Position numbers and translations under genes: made by a program
The notes under the pieces: model-generated
What the model was told of the DNA's origin: nothing
Seen by the model: only the letters and a program-made list of their open reading frames with translations
Database searches by the model: none
Assembly: GCF_000632985.1 (NCBI RefSeq)
Contig: NZ_CP007481.1
Coordinates: 682,001-746,000 of the forward strand
Origin: Neorickettsia helminthoeca str. Oregon
GTDB lineage: Bacteria; Pseudomonadota; Alphaproteobacteria; Rickettsiales; Anaplasmataceae
Reading direction: 5' to 3'
Length of the DNA stretch: 64,000 bases
Part shown: one piece after another, positions 9,335-20,116 of the stretch
How positions within the stretch are numbered: the stretch's first letter is position 1
How the letters are laid out: each line of letters opens with the position of its first letter

Positions 9335-9643
9335 CTAATCACGCTGGTCCAGACACTCCTCTAGGAACTCTCCACCTATAGGTAGTGATTCGATTATTTT
9401 CTCAGCCGTCAAGATATAAGAGCCCCCATGGACTCTCAGTATAGCTCCTTCTACGAGAAATTGCTTCTTCGTACCACCTTCGAAGAGGATTGAAACAGGG
9501 CCGTCTTTTAGAGAAAAAAGATAATCCTCGTGTTGGGCAAGGACAGTGAACCTTCCAGTTACCGTATTTCCCGACAGGCTTTTCACCTTGGACAACGCAC
9601 TACCATCATCGGGGGTGATTATATTCAACTCAAAAGTGGACAC
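9335..9643 (-). CDS. atpC: ATP synthase F1 epsilon subunit
   Basis: Rotor-stalk subunit of the F1 sector, 102 residues, which is short because it has little more than the N-terminal beta-sandwich and a brief helical tail. It contains LNIITPD, a GRFTVLAQHEDY stretch and a glycine-rich turn. The start codon is GTG at 9643, directly after the atpD stop (TAA then GTG), with GAAGGAG six bases upstream inside atpD; this strongly fixes the start. Rickettsiales often split their ATP synthase genes, and the other F1 and Fo genes are not in this window. Confidence 0.9.
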   Translation of the reverse strand: MSTFELNIITPDDGSALSKVKSLSGNTVTGRFTVLAQHEDYLFSLKDGPVSILFEGGTKKQFLVEGAILRVHGGSYILTAEKIIESLPIGGEFLEECLDQRD

Positions 9644-11089
<1,446 letters not shown>

Positions 11090-11255
11090 TCAAGATCACA
11101 TTGTAAATTGAATGTACATACTTTTTCAAATCCTTTCGAAGCATCTACACGCAAGTATTACAACTCACATGTATTCTCCACTGAAATTGCTGTAAAGAAC
11201 ATACATGAAGGCTATACAAAGAATATCTCACCGTTCTGAGTGACAGCTCTCGAAG

Positions 11256-13811
11256 TCACTGTTTAGGCTTGTGGAGCATCTGACACTGAATACGTATCAC
11301 TCCTGGCCAACCATCCAAAATTATTGGATCAGTGCCGTTGTAGGAGTTTCTTTGTACATTTCTTTTGATCTTGAGAGGATAACCGCCTCTTCCATACTTA
11401 AGAGAGGTGCAGATTTGAGGTCTGCCTTCTTTGCCATCATCAAGTAATTGCTCTTTAGATACACTATTATCAGAGCTAACATACATTCCTCTACCCTCTA
11501 ATACATCAGAATATGGAAGCATAACATCTGTTGCATAGCTTGCTTTCTTTCCAGCAATAGATTCTATACGTATTCCACGCATGAATAGTGCCTCGAACTC
11601 GCTTCCGAACCGCACAATATCTTCAATATCCTGCTTACTTTGTTTACCGCCCTGCGCGGCAATGATTACCTTACAATGATCCTTTATGTATTGCTGGTTA
11701 TGCCGATCCTGCGCATCTTTATCCACCGACGCTGATCCAGGCTCATCTTTACCCCCCGACACGGGTGTACCTTTGCTCTTTACCCCTGATCCAGATGCTA
11801 CACTTGGATCAGAAGGCTGTTTTTTACCACCATCATCGCCATAAGGAATATACCCACAACCACTTATATCAGTCTCCGTGCCACTGCACTCGCGTAATTT
11901 GTCACATACGTAGAGCCTACTATCTTGACCATCAGGACACTCTTCAGTACCTCCTAATCCGACTACTGGCAGAAGGACCTTACCTTCCATCAGTGAGTCC
12001 ATGAAATCTTTAGCTGAGACCGCAACAGATATGTACTCACCTGAACTACCAGAAGTGTCCTCAGTTCCGGCAGAGCCACCGCCAATTGCCTCTATCGCGA
12101 ATAGATCGCATTTTTGCTCTTTGTCTAACTCCTGCATTTTTGGAACGTCGGCAACATGAAATGGAAGACCAGTGATATCACTCTTCGTACCACTGGAGCG
12201 AGGTAAAGGTGCTTGATATTCAAAGCACCTGGAATGTTTTTGTTCAAAAACGCACAAATTCCTCTGAAACGGTGTAGCAGGAACATAACATAATCCACCT
12301 CCGCAACTGTTTTGAGAGTACTTATTCGTACCACTATCAGCGGGTAGGAAAAATGCCTTACCTCCCAAATCAGAGAATACCGTCTCCACATAACTTGTGC
12401 TACCGACTGGTATACTTTCTAAATCATAAAAAGGTTTTCTGCATCCACCATTTCCATCTAGATCACCCCTGAAACAGAAAACTCGCCGCTCCTCGTACTT
12501 ATAAAAAAGCGTTTGCCTTCCATCTTGGCGACGGTATATCATCAGCTCTGGAATAAATTCCAACGTATCGAGGACATCCTGAGCTGTATGTGCAATCTCC
12601 AAGGCATCTTTCTTGGCTGGGACCCAACGATTATTGGCTTCATCGACTAGCGAGTAAGGAACAAATTTTCTCACGCTCATTTTGAAGAACTTAGCTTTGC
12701 CTCCTAGGACAGAGTAATATTGCTCTGGAAGAGAAGCTAGATCTAGTGCACAAACTAAATTGGAACTGTTATCTTCGATGTAGCGCATTTTCAGCAAATA
12801 CTCAGGCGGACAAAGCGGCTTACTGCTATCTTTACATTTCATTGATCCATCATCACCTATAATTAACCCCGAACCTTCACAGACTGCTTTTTCACCGCTT
12901 AACTGAACTGATTGGCTCGTTGAGTTCCTTGAGTCAGGATTTCTGGAACAAACATATCCTGCAAGAAAGAATCCGTTTTTACAAAGTGGTCCCATGCATC
13001 GCCCGGTATTGGTACCACTGATGACAGATGGTCGGAAGTGAGCTATCTTTCTCCCACCAACGGTTAGTGTGTCAGAACTAGCATCATACTGCAAACGACC
13101 AGAGTATTCAGAGCCGTACCTATTAAAGCAAATCTTCGCTTTATTTGGACTCTCAGCATTCAGTACATTAATAACCTTCACGCACGTTTGGTATTTACTC
13201 AGGTCCTTTGAAACTATAATTGGAGCCTTATCGTCTGTTGAATAGACAGTTTCGGTAGGTGATATTTGTCCAGAATAAGCAATATTATACCCTGATAATG
13301 ACTTACCATCTTTAACGATTACCCTCATCGATGGGTTGGTATATGTGGAAGATTGCATCGGAACGATAAATACCCCAATCTTGGTAAGCAGCGTCTTATA
13401 GAATGGAGGTGGCATTGGTAAAAGCGAAGACTTTACACATCCAAGAAGGTTACCGTCAATAGCAACACTCCGGTCACATACAGTAACCTGTCTCGCGCAC
13501 AGACATTCCTCTGAATACTCATCCTTGAATGAGTAAACGTAGTCATGACATACATTGTCTATCGCCTTGAAGCAACCATTTTTACACCAAGCACTGAAGG
13601 TCCGTATCCAAGTAGGAAAGATATAAGAACAATCGCCCTCAGTGAGTACCACAGAATCAGATCCAATCGTCGCATGGACCTCTATTTTCGATGGCTCCCA
13701 ACCTTCGCCAGCAGGCTCTGGACGCGATACCGCTTGTCTACCACCCTTTGAGAGCGCCTCTCCAAAGAAATTGAGGTATATGCACAGAATCAGTAATATA
13801 AAAGTTCTCAT
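11256..13811 (-). CDS. Large cysteine-rich exported protein linked to virB4-2
   Basis: An 851-residue protein with an N-terminal signal peptide (hydrophobic run at about residues 3-19), no other clear membrane segment and roughly 30 cysteines spread along the chain in short motifs such as GPLCKNG and CGGGLCY, consistent with disulfide-bonded modules in the periplasm or outside. A low-complexity Gly/Ser/Lys stretch lies near residues 660-705. The start ATG overlaps the virB4-2 stop as ATGA, implying coupled translation and a role with the type IV secretion apparatus. It resembles cysteine-rich soluble extensions of rickettsial VirB6 proteins but lacks their membrane domain. The function is unknown. 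Confidence 0.85.
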   Translation of the reverse strand: MRTFILLILCIYLNFFGEALSKGGRQAVSRPEPAGEGWEPSKIEVHATIGSDSVVLTEGDCSYIFPTWIRTFSAWCKNGCFKAIDNVCHDYVYSFKDEYSEECLCARQVTVCDRSVAIDGNLLGCVKSSLLPMPPPFYKTLLTKIGVFIVPMQSSTYTNPSMRVIVKDGKSLSGYNIAYSGQISPTETVYSTDDKAPIIVSKDLSKYQTCVKVINVLNAESPNKAKICFNRYGSEYSGRLQYDASSDTLTVGGRKIAHFRPSVISGTNTGRCMGPLCKNGFFLAGYVCSRNPDSRNSTSQSVQLSGEKAVCEGSGLIIGDDGSMKCKDSSKPLCPPEYLLKMRYIEDNSSNLVCALDLASLPEQYYSVLGGKAKFFKMSVRKFVPYSLVDEANNRWVPAKKDALEIAHTAQDVLDTLEFIPELMIYRRQDGRQTLFYKYEERRVFCFRGDLDGNGGCRKPFYDLESIPVGSTSYVETVFSDLGGKAFFLPADSGTNKYSQNSCGGGLCYVPATPFQRNLCVFEQKHSRCFEYQAPLPRSSGTKSDITGLPFHVADVPKMQELDKEQKCDLFAIEAIGGGSAGTEDTSGSSGEYISVAVSAKDFMDSLMEGKVLLPVVGLGGTEECPDGQDSRLYVCDKLRECSGTETDISGCGYIPYGDDGGKKQPSDPSVASGSGVKSKGTPVSGGKDEPGSASVDKDAQDRHNQQYIKDHCKVIIAAQGGKQSKQDIEDIVRFGSEFEALFMRGIRIESIAGKKASYATDVMLPYSDVLEGRGMYVSSDNSVSKEQLLDDGKEGRPQICTSLKYGRGGYPLKIKRNVQRNSYNGTDPIILDGWPGVIRIQCQMLHKPKQ

Positions 13812-16069
13812 TTACATCGCCTATAAAAGAGAGGCAGCCATATATTTGGATTATCTCCACCTTCCTTAAGTGCGGCACGCATTTCATCGATCCTTCCTTG
13901 AGAAGATAGGACATACCTCTCCTCAAAGGCAGAGATATCAAATTTCAGGATGATAGATTCCTCACCTTGCTTCAAAAAGAAACATCTATCATACAGCAAC
14001 GCATCATCCAACATGCGCAGCACAGAGCTAGAAATATCAAAGATTGACCTATACTCAGGTTCGAAATTTCCATCCGAAGGAACTAGTATCTTCGTAGGAA
14101 TGTAGCGCTTTCCAATCTCTGCGAGCTCCTTAATGAATATCGGGGTATCGCTCGAAAATAATACAACTCCGCCGTTCGCAGCGACAGCCTGGAGAAATGA
14201 TTCGCACTCCGATACAGAAAGAAAAAGCTTTTTGAAGCGAGCAGGATTCTGTATCGCAATGATGAATGGCCGCCTAGATTGCATATGGAGTTCCAAGTAT
14301 TTATTGAGCAGATAAAATACAAGAACCGATGCAATGTTATCCGAAGATAGAACTCCTTCCAACGAGATACCGACACTATCCTTAACAAACAGATTCCTGG
14401 TGGCACTACCATCAAAGAAATGCGCGAATCTCTGCTTTATCACATCAAGATTCCCTAGAATAGCTTGTAGGGCCTCTCCACAATTCTCGAGGGTCCTCTT
14501 ATTCGAAGGAATTTTTATTAATTTTTCAGCAATCTCCTTGACTTTGTTTTGCGCATCAGCTGAGGTACAGAATCTACGCAGGATACCAGCTAATACATCC
14601 TTGTCTTCGATATCAAGGAGGTTGCACCCAAATCCGGAGCTACTATCCATAGCGACATCGAGATACTGCCCATCGAAGGCACGAACGAAGACCTCAGAAA
14701 GAGATTGATCATCGATGATCAAGAACTCGGTACTGAACTTAATCAACGATTCCAGCAGGAAGAAATTTTGTAGAGCGGTCTTCCCAGACTTCTTCTTACC
14801 AAAGATCACTGTGTGCCCGAGTTTAGGCTCAGAATAGAAATTGAAACGATGTAACTCCCCACAAGAAGAAATAAAGGAAGTCAGATAATTCTTGGAATTA
14901 CAAGGTGCACTCAGGAAATGTGCATGCGTACAAGCGAATAGAGCGCAATCTTCGAGTAATACAATCTCCCATTTTCTCGTGCCAGGGAAAGATCCAGGCA
15001 ATTTCTGCCAGAACACATCTTCTAATAGCAGATCATCGCGAACAATTATAAAGCCATGTTTTATAAAGACTCTACCACACTCTTCAATGGAGGAACTAAG
15101 CCCATCTGCACTCTCCGAAAAGATCGTCACATCGAAGGAGCGACGACAAAAATTTTCGAATTTTCCATCCGCGAACTGAGCAGCTATCTTGGATTTACAA
15201 GAAGCATCCAAGTATTTCTCATCCTTTACAACCTTCATGAGCTCGATGCCTTCTTCGAATTTACTCTTCACCGCTCCCGCCGTCGCAGCGGTGATGACTT
15301 CAGTAATGATCATCCGACATGATATTCCAAGTACTTCACCTATGAATTCTGGAGAACTGGGATTCCTGAAAGACTTCACGCGAAAGCTAGTCCCGAAGAG
15401 TTTAGTTTTTCCTTGTATTTCAAAGGTATTAAAGCCAAAGAATATTTTCCTATCTGAGAGCAGGTCCACAGCTATATCTCTGACACTGCTTTCCATATTC
15501 ACTTTCCCCACGCCGAGCAAACTACTGAAGAAGTACAACAACTCATCTTCAGCGAGTGGAGCGGCTTCAAAGTCGGAGAGCTCAGTACAAATGAACTCAG
15601 TAGCAGCATCCAAGGCATCAACGATGATTTGAGAAGAGACTTTCTGTATCTTTTGTATCAGGGTTTTGAGGAGGAAATAGAATGACCCTAGTGTATCACC
15701 AATTATCGGTTCTGATACTATCGATATATAGAGCTCATTCGAGAACTGATTTCTCTCAGAAATGAGTTTACTATAAGCTTTCGAGAAATCCGTAGCAAAA
15801 TCATCGGTGGCGACCCTGTGAATATTCACAGGCTTAGCTGGGCAGCGCATTGTATTAATCCAGACAGCTGAGCACCTATATTTCTCCGAAGAAACGACGC
15901 TAGCAAGTAAGTTCTGAACCCTGACCAACAACTCGGCTGTGAACCTCATATCACGGAAACGCACTACTCTCACAAGAGTACCGTTGGTATTCAGGACGGT
16001 CCTTGAATCATAGAAACAAGAAAAAGGAATATTCTCCGAAACCCTCCACTTAGGCAACTGAGTTATCAT
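13808..16069 (-). CDS. virB4-2: Second VirB4 family protein of the type IV secretion system
   Basis: Diverged VirB4-type ATPase, 753 residues. The N-terminal half matches VirB4 layout, and the NTPase part starts near residue 410 with a Walker A-like loop FGKKKSGKTAL. The region where Walker B should end in Asp-Glu reads FIIAIQNPARF, so the acidic pair is lost, although LIIDDQSL is present soon after Walker A. Rickettsiales typically carry an active and a diverged VirB4; this is the diverged type. It follows the third virB2 by about 120 bases and overlaps the cysteine-rich gene by 4 bases. It may be structural rather than catalytic. Confidence 0.88.
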   Translation of the reverse strand: MITQLPKWRVSENIPFSCFYDSRTVLNTNGTLVRVVRFRDMRFTAELLVRVQNLLASVVSSEKYRCSAVWINTMRCPAKPVNIHRVATDDFATDFSKAYSKLISERNQFSNELYISIVSEPIIGDTLGSFYFLLKTLIQKIQKVSSQIIVDALDAATEFICTELSDFEAAPLAEDELLYFFSSLLGVGKVNMESSVRDIAVDLLSDRKIFFGFNTFEIQGKTKLFGTSFRVKSFRNPSSPEFIGEVLGISCRMIITEVITAATAGAVKSKFEEGIELMKVVKDEKYLDASCKSKIAAQFADGKFENFCRRSFDVTIFSESADGLSSSIEECGRVFIKHGFIIVRDDLLLEDVFWQKLPGSFPGTRKWEIVLLEDCALFACTHAHFLSAPCNSKNYLTSFISSCGELHRFNFYSEPKLGHTVIFGKKKSGKTALQNFFLLESLIKFSTEFLIIDDQSLSEVFVRAFDGQYLDVAMDSSSGFGCNLLDIEDKDVLAGILRRFCTSADAQNKVKEIAEKLIKIPSNKRTLENCGEALQAILGNLDVIKQRFAHFFDGSATRNLFVKDSVGISLEGVLSSDNIASVLVFYLLNKYLELHMQSRRPFIIAIQNPARFKKLFLSVSECESFLQAVAANGGVVLFSSDTPIFIKELAEIGKRYIPTKILVPSDGNFEPEYRSIFDISSSVLRMLDDALLYDRCFFLKQGEESIILKFDISAFEERYVLSSQGRIDEMRAALKEGGDNPNIWLPLFYRRCK

Positions 16070-16133
16070 TTCAATACGCAGAACAAATACATTTTAGAAA
16101 AACAATCAAGGGAGAATCTAAAATAATACAATC

Positions 16134-16151
16134 GCCCCTACATAAAGGGGC
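16134..16151 (-). terminator. Hairpin between virB2 and virB4-2
   Basis: A six-base-pair GC-rich stem (gcccct/aggggc) with a six-base loop is followed on the minus strand by a U-rich stretch gattgtattatttt. It lies downstream of the last virB2 and upstream of virB4-2, so it may terminate most pilin transcripts and let some read through to virB4-2. Confidence 0.6.
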
Positions 16152-16187
16152 TGTTCAAGAAATGGAGAAGATCAATCATCTATTTCA

Positions 16188-16517
16188 CTACTTGCCCTTC
16201 ACGACTTTACCTGATGTGCACTGATAATCAAATCCAAGTATCCAGCCCATGATGGTCTGTGCACCAAAGACGAACATTATCCCAGCTGCAACTATGAACA
16301 ACATACCTATAGAGACCTTACCAACAAAAAAGCTATATCCTGTGATAATAATCACAAGTGTAGCTATCGCTTGCGAAATCGGTCCTGAAAGTTGCTTGAC
16401 TATATTACAAATTACGTACGACACTATACTATCATCGCCCGTTGGCTCATCAGCACAAGCAAATTGCGCTCCAAAACAGAAAAACACCATCAAACACAGC
16501 AAAACTATTTTTTTCAT
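16188..16517 (-). CDS. virB2: VirB2-like type IV secretion pilin, copy 1 (nearest virB4-2)
   Basis: A 109-residue pre-pilin: signal peptide starting MKKIVLLCLMVFFC, likely cleaved near ADEP, then two membrane segments around ISQAIATLVIIITGYSFFVG and SIGMLFIVAAGIMFVFGAQ joined by a short basic loop. This is the classical VirB2 layout. The mature core is almost identical at the nucleotide level to the two upstream copies; differences cluster in the short N-terminal mature part and the C-terminal tail (here ending KVVKGK). No strong Shine-Dalgarno sequence is visible. VirB2 forms the extracellular pilus. Confidence 0.9.
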   Translation of the reverse strand: MKKIVLLCLMVFFCFGAQFACADEPTGDDSIVSYVICNIVKQLSGPISQAIATLVIIITGYSFFVGKVSIGMLFIVAAGIMFVFGAQTIMGWILGFDYQCTSGKVVKGK

Positions 16518-16770
16518 TTCTGAACATTTTTAACTACATTCAGATGGATTGTACGTCACCAAAACTGAAAAATCTATGATAGCGTCTAGTTGGAATGCAT
16601 AGCAGTATAGGATTATTTAAGTATATTACACCCCTTACAAAAAAGAATTCGTGTCGAATGGTAGTTTAAACATATCATCTGCGCAGCACACGGTTCAAGA
16701 GCAACAACCGAGGAGCGACAGAATCCACCGCTCCTGAGAATTTTGGTACTCACATAAAGAAGCGCCTCAT
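16469..16770. repeat. 302-base direct repeat, copy A (intergenic plus gene ends)
   Basis: Nearly identical to 17072-17373 at an offset of exactly 603 bases; I see only about two changed bases, near 16530. It covers the signal-peptide region of one virB2, the whole 249-base spacer and the first bases beyond the next copy's stop. The repeat shows duplication of a pilin-plus-spacer unit. It contains a hairpin, aggagcg at 16711-16717 and cgctcct at 16729-16735, about 30 bases after the upstream copy's stop. Confidence 0.9.
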
Positions 16771-17120
16771 GGGGTGACGGCGGCTCCCCGACTCAGCGCA
16801 ACTTGCCCTCCCATACATTGATAATCATAATCCAATCCAAGTATCCAGCCCATGATGGTCTGTGCACCAAAGACGAACATTATCCCAGCTGCAACTATGA
16901 ACAACATACCTATAGAGACCTTACCAACAAAAAAGCTATATCCTGTGATAATAATCACAAGTGTAGCTATCGCTTGCGAAATCGGTCCTGAAAGTTGCTT
17001 GACTATATTACAAATTACACGTGATACGACATTATCATTATTTGGAACAGCAGCAGCATCAACAAATTGTACTCCAAAACAGAAAAACACCATCAAACAC
17101 AGCAAAACTATTTTTTTCAT
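16767..17120 (-). CDS. virB2: VirB2-like type IV secretion pilin, copy 2
   Basis: A 117-residue pre-pilin with the same signal peptide as copy 1 (MKKIVLLCLMVFFC) and the same two membrane segments. The mature N-terminus (AAAVPNNDN) and C-terminal tail (GQVALSRGAAVTP) differ from both neighbours, while the core coding sequence is practically unchanged at DNA level, including synonymous sites. It lies between copies 1 and 3 with 249-base spacers on each side. The variable ends would be the parts exposed on an assembled pilus; that is inference. Confidence 0.9.
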   Translation of the reverse strand: MKKIVLLCLMVFFCFGVQFVDAAAVPNNDNVVSRVICNIVKQLSGPISQAIATLVIIITGYSFFVGKVSIGMLFIVAAGIMFVFGAQTIMGWILGLDYDYQCMGGQVALSRGAAVTP

Positions 17121-17373
17121 TTCTGAACATTCCTAACTACATTCAGATGGATTGTACGTCACCAAAACTGAAAAATCTATGATAGCGTCTAGTTGGAATG
17201 CATAGCAGTATAGGATTATTTAAGTATATTACACCCCTTACAAAAAAGAATTCGTGTCGAATGGTAGTTTAAACATATCATCTGCGCAGCACACGGTTCA
17301 AGAGCAACAACCGAGGAGCGACAGAATCCACCGCTCCTGAGAATTTTGGTACTCACATAAAGAAGCGCCTCAT
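17072..17373. repeat. 302-base direct repeat, copy B
   Basis: Second copy of the repeat at 16469-16770. It includes the signal-peptide coding end of virB2 copy 2, the full spacer, and the end of virB2 copy 3. The same 7-base-pair hairpin occurs at 17314-17338, just after the stop of copy 3. Confidence 0.9.
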
Positions 17374-17720
17374 TTAGACGTAGCCCTGCTCTTGCCGCTC
17401 ACGACTTTACCTGATGTGCACTGATAATCCGATCCAAGTATCCAGCCCATGATGGTCTGTGCACCAAAGACGAACATTATCCCAGCTGCAACTATGAACA
17501 ACATACCTATAGAGACCTTACCAACAAAAAAGCTATATCCTGTGATAATAATCACAAGTGTAGCTATCGCTTGCGAAATCGGTCCTGAAAGTTGCTTGAC
17601 TATATTACAAATTACGTACGACACTATACTATCATCGCTGCCGCTACTTTTCTTGGCATAAGCTTGATCAGTCGTAAACAAGCAGCACAGCATGAAACAC
17701 CACAGCACTATCTTACCCAT
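17370..17720 (-). CDS. virB2: VirB2-like type IV secretion pilin, copy 3 (first in the array)
   Basis: A 116-residue pre-pilin and the most upstream of the array. The signal peptide differs from the other two (MGKIVLWCFMLCCLF, with TDQAYA before the mature part), yet the core membrane region is the same at DNA level and the end reads CTSGKVVSGKSRATSK. It alone has a strong ribosome binding site, GGAGGA eight bases before ATG. The promoter of the array should lie in the 190 bases between here and lepA. Its 3' region matches copy 1 more closely than copy 2, pointing to exchange among copies. Confidence 0.9.
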   Translation of the reverse strand: MGKIVLWCFMLCCLFTTDQAYAKKSSGSDDSIVSYVICNIVKQLSGPISQAIATLVIIITGYSFFVGKVSIGMLFIVAAGIMFVFGAQTIMGWILGSDYQCTSGKVVSGKSRATSK

Positions 17721-17910
17721 TACTTACTTCCTCCAACATCAGTGTTTTGGAGGATTCTAAATGAAGAGTATTAAATCACTATTTATTTCCTTATACATCA
17801 TCATCTTTTAGAATTTCATAGAGAACATTAAAAATTAATTTGATCCCAACAACAAAACTATTGAACCTTACGAAGGTAATATTCAAATTTACAACAATAC
17901 GGATCTCTAT

Positions 17911-19701
17911 TTACGGCTTTATTTTAAGCGCCTCTATGAAAGCTTTTTGAGGAATATTTGCTTTGCCTATGCTGTGCATTCTTTTCTTACCCTTTTTCTG
18001 TTTTTCTAAGAGCTTCATTCTTCTTGTTCTGTCACCACCGTATAACTTTGCAGTGACATCTTTTCTATAAGGATTCACAGTCTCTCTCGCCACGACTTTA
18101 CCTCCTATCGCAGCCTGTATAGCGATTTTATATTGCTGTCTAGGAATCAAATCTTTCAAGCGCTCACAAATTTCTCTACCACGTCTATCAGCGCTTGGCC
18201 GGTAGACAAGAATAGAAAGCGCATCTGCTTCCTCACCATTGATCAGGATACTAAGCTTTACCAAGTCATTGGCCTGATATTCAGAGATTTCCCAATCTAG
18301 GCTTGCGTAACCCTTTGACATGGACTTCAATCTATCATAGAAGTCGAAGACTATCTCAGAAAGAGGCAGGCGATAGGTGAGTATAGCCTTATTATCCACA
18401 TATCCGAGATCAATTTGTTCTCCTCTCTTCTCATTACACAGATTGATCACTTCACCTATATAATCTCCAGGCAACATTATGGAGGCCTTGATCCAGGGTT
18501 CTTCAATCTTCTCGATCTTACTTGGATCTGGCATCGCTGTAGGATTATAAAGTTCCAGAACTGAACCATTCCTCATATGGATTCTGTAGACTACACTAGG
18601 TGCTGTGAGAACTAGAGCTAGATCGAATTCTTCATCTAATCTTTCAGTGATCACCTCCAAGTGGAGCATTCCAAGGAAACCGCACCTAAAGCCGTGTCCC
18701 AAAGCAGAAGACGCCTCAGGCTCGAAAGTGAAACTGGAATCATTTAGATGTAATTTCTCCAAGCTTTGACGTAACTTTTCGAACTCGTCTGCACTAACCG
18801 GAAACAGACTACAAAACACAACAGGTTGAAGCTTCTTAAAACCAGGAAGAAGTTCTGGACAAGGATTTCTACTATCTATTATAGTGTCACCGATATTACA
18901 ATCACTGACATCCTTTATTGAGGCAGTGAAAAATCCGATTTCTCCAGCTTTGAGCTCTGGCACATTCTTTTTTTCTGGTGTAAAGATTCCAACTGTTTCC
19001 ACAGCGTACCTATGTTTAGTTGACATCATTTCGATGTTCATACCACTTTTGATCGTGCCATTTTTCACTCTGACAAGTATTACTACTCCCAGATAAATAT
19101 CGTACCAACTATCGACGAGTAGTGCCTGTAAGTATTTTTCCGGATCTCCTTCCGGGGGAGGGATATACTTAACGATGCTTTCGAGCAAATCGGTAATACC
19201 TAGACCCGTTTTAGCGGATACTTCGACGGCATTATCTGTACTTATCCCTATTACTTCTCTTATTTGCGCTTTGACCCTTTCTGGCTCAGCGGAATCCAGA
19301 TCGACCTTATTGATCACGGGAATAATAGTTTGATCATTATCTATAGCTTTGTATACATTAGCTAAGGTCTGCGCTTCCACGCCCTGTGTTGCATCCACGA
19401 CAAGAAGCGAACCCTCACATGCAGCAAGAGACCTACTAACTTCATATGAAAAATCTACATGCCCTGGCGTATCCATAAGATTCAGTATATAACCCTGACC
19501 ATTTTTTGCTCTATACTTAAGCATTACAGTCTGGGACTTGATCGTAATACCGCGTTCTCGCTCTATTTTCATTGAATCCAGTAATTGCGCTTTCATCTTT
19601 CTCGGATCGATAGCGCAACACTCTTCCATCAACCTATCCGCAAGAGTGGACTTACCATGATCTATGTGGGCAATAATTGCGAAGTTCCTAATGTTTCTCA
19701 T
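17911..19701 (-). CDS. lepA: Elongation factor 4 (LepA)
   Basis: Ribosome-associated GTPase that back-translocates or remodels stalled ribosomes; 596 residues from the chosen ATG. The G1 motif is [10 protein letters not shown]3 lies in [10 protein letters not shown] and G4 is NKVD. The LepA-specific C-terminal domain is intact with [20 protein letters not shown]. The frame extends upstream to 19764, but the ATG at 19701 gives the normal [16 protein letters not shown] start and is preceded by AGAGAA. It lies upstream of the virB2 array on the same strand, separated by 190 bases. Confidence 0.97.
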   Translation of the reverse strand: MRNIRNFAIIAHIDHGKSTLADRLMEECCAIDPRKMKAQLLDSMKIERERGITIKSQTVMLKYRAKNGQGYILNLMDTPGHVDFSYEVSRSLAACEGSLLVVDATQGVEAQTLANVYKAIDNDQTIIPVINKVDLDSAEPERVKAQIREVIGISTDNAVEVSAKTGLGITDLLESIVKYIPPPEGDPEKYLQALLVDSWYDIYLGVVILVRVKNGTIKSGMNIEMMSTKHRYAVETVGIFTPEKKNVPELKAGEIGFFTASIKDVSDCNIGDTIIDSRNPCPELLPGFKKLQPVVFCSLFPVSADEFEKLRQSLEKLHLNDSSFTFEPEASSALGHGFRCGFLGMLHLEVITERLDEEFDLALVLTAPSVVYRIHMRNGSVLELYNPTAMPDPSKIEKIEEPWIKASIMLPGDYIGEVINLCNEKRGEQIDLGYVDNKAILTYRLPLSEIVFDFYDRLKSMSKGYASLDWEISEYQANDLVKLSILINGEEADALSILVYRPSADRRGREICERLKDLIPRQQYKIAIQAAIGGKVVARETVNPYRKDVTAKLYGGDRTRRMKLLEKQKKGKKRMHSIGKANIPQKAFIEALKIKP

Positions 19702-20116
19702 GAAATTCTCTATGCAGTCAGTGGCTAAACTACTAAGACAACTATAACAGAATGAAAAAGACATGCACTATATCCGACAAACGCGAATCAAACACCATGG
19801 ATCGAATTAAATTTCATGCTTCTAAGCAGAAAATATTTGGATCGCAAAGCACGTGACTCGAGATAGAACATAATGCAAACTGGGTCCGACAGTGACACGA
19901 CCAGCATACAAGTATGCACAACAGACTCTAAGATGGACATACCTTCTCAACGCGTGATGAGCCCAGCTCAAATAAATAAAGCACCTTTATCTCAATTGAT
20001 ATACACAGTTCATCTTAAATTCCAGATTGGCATAAACCAGCCTACCTCAACTCTAATCAGTCCACACAGCTGCACCATCAGATTACAGGGACTTCAGGTA
20101 TCAACGCAACACAGCC
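19702..20116. other. Intergenic stretch between lepA and lysS, nothing recognised
   Basis: About 415 bases. A plus-strand frame of 83 codons (19873-20124) lacks a ribosome binding site, has a composition unlike the neighbouring proteins and runs into the end of lysS, so it is not called. No tRNA cloverleaf, strong hairpin or promoter pair was found. It presumably holds the lepA promoter and the lysS 3' end. Confidence 0.5.

Noticed and set aside
16469-17373. Insertion sequence or CRISPR at the virB2 repeats
   Set aside because: The repeats are long, only two, contain pilin gene ends and have no transposase, terminal inverted repeats or short regular spacers.
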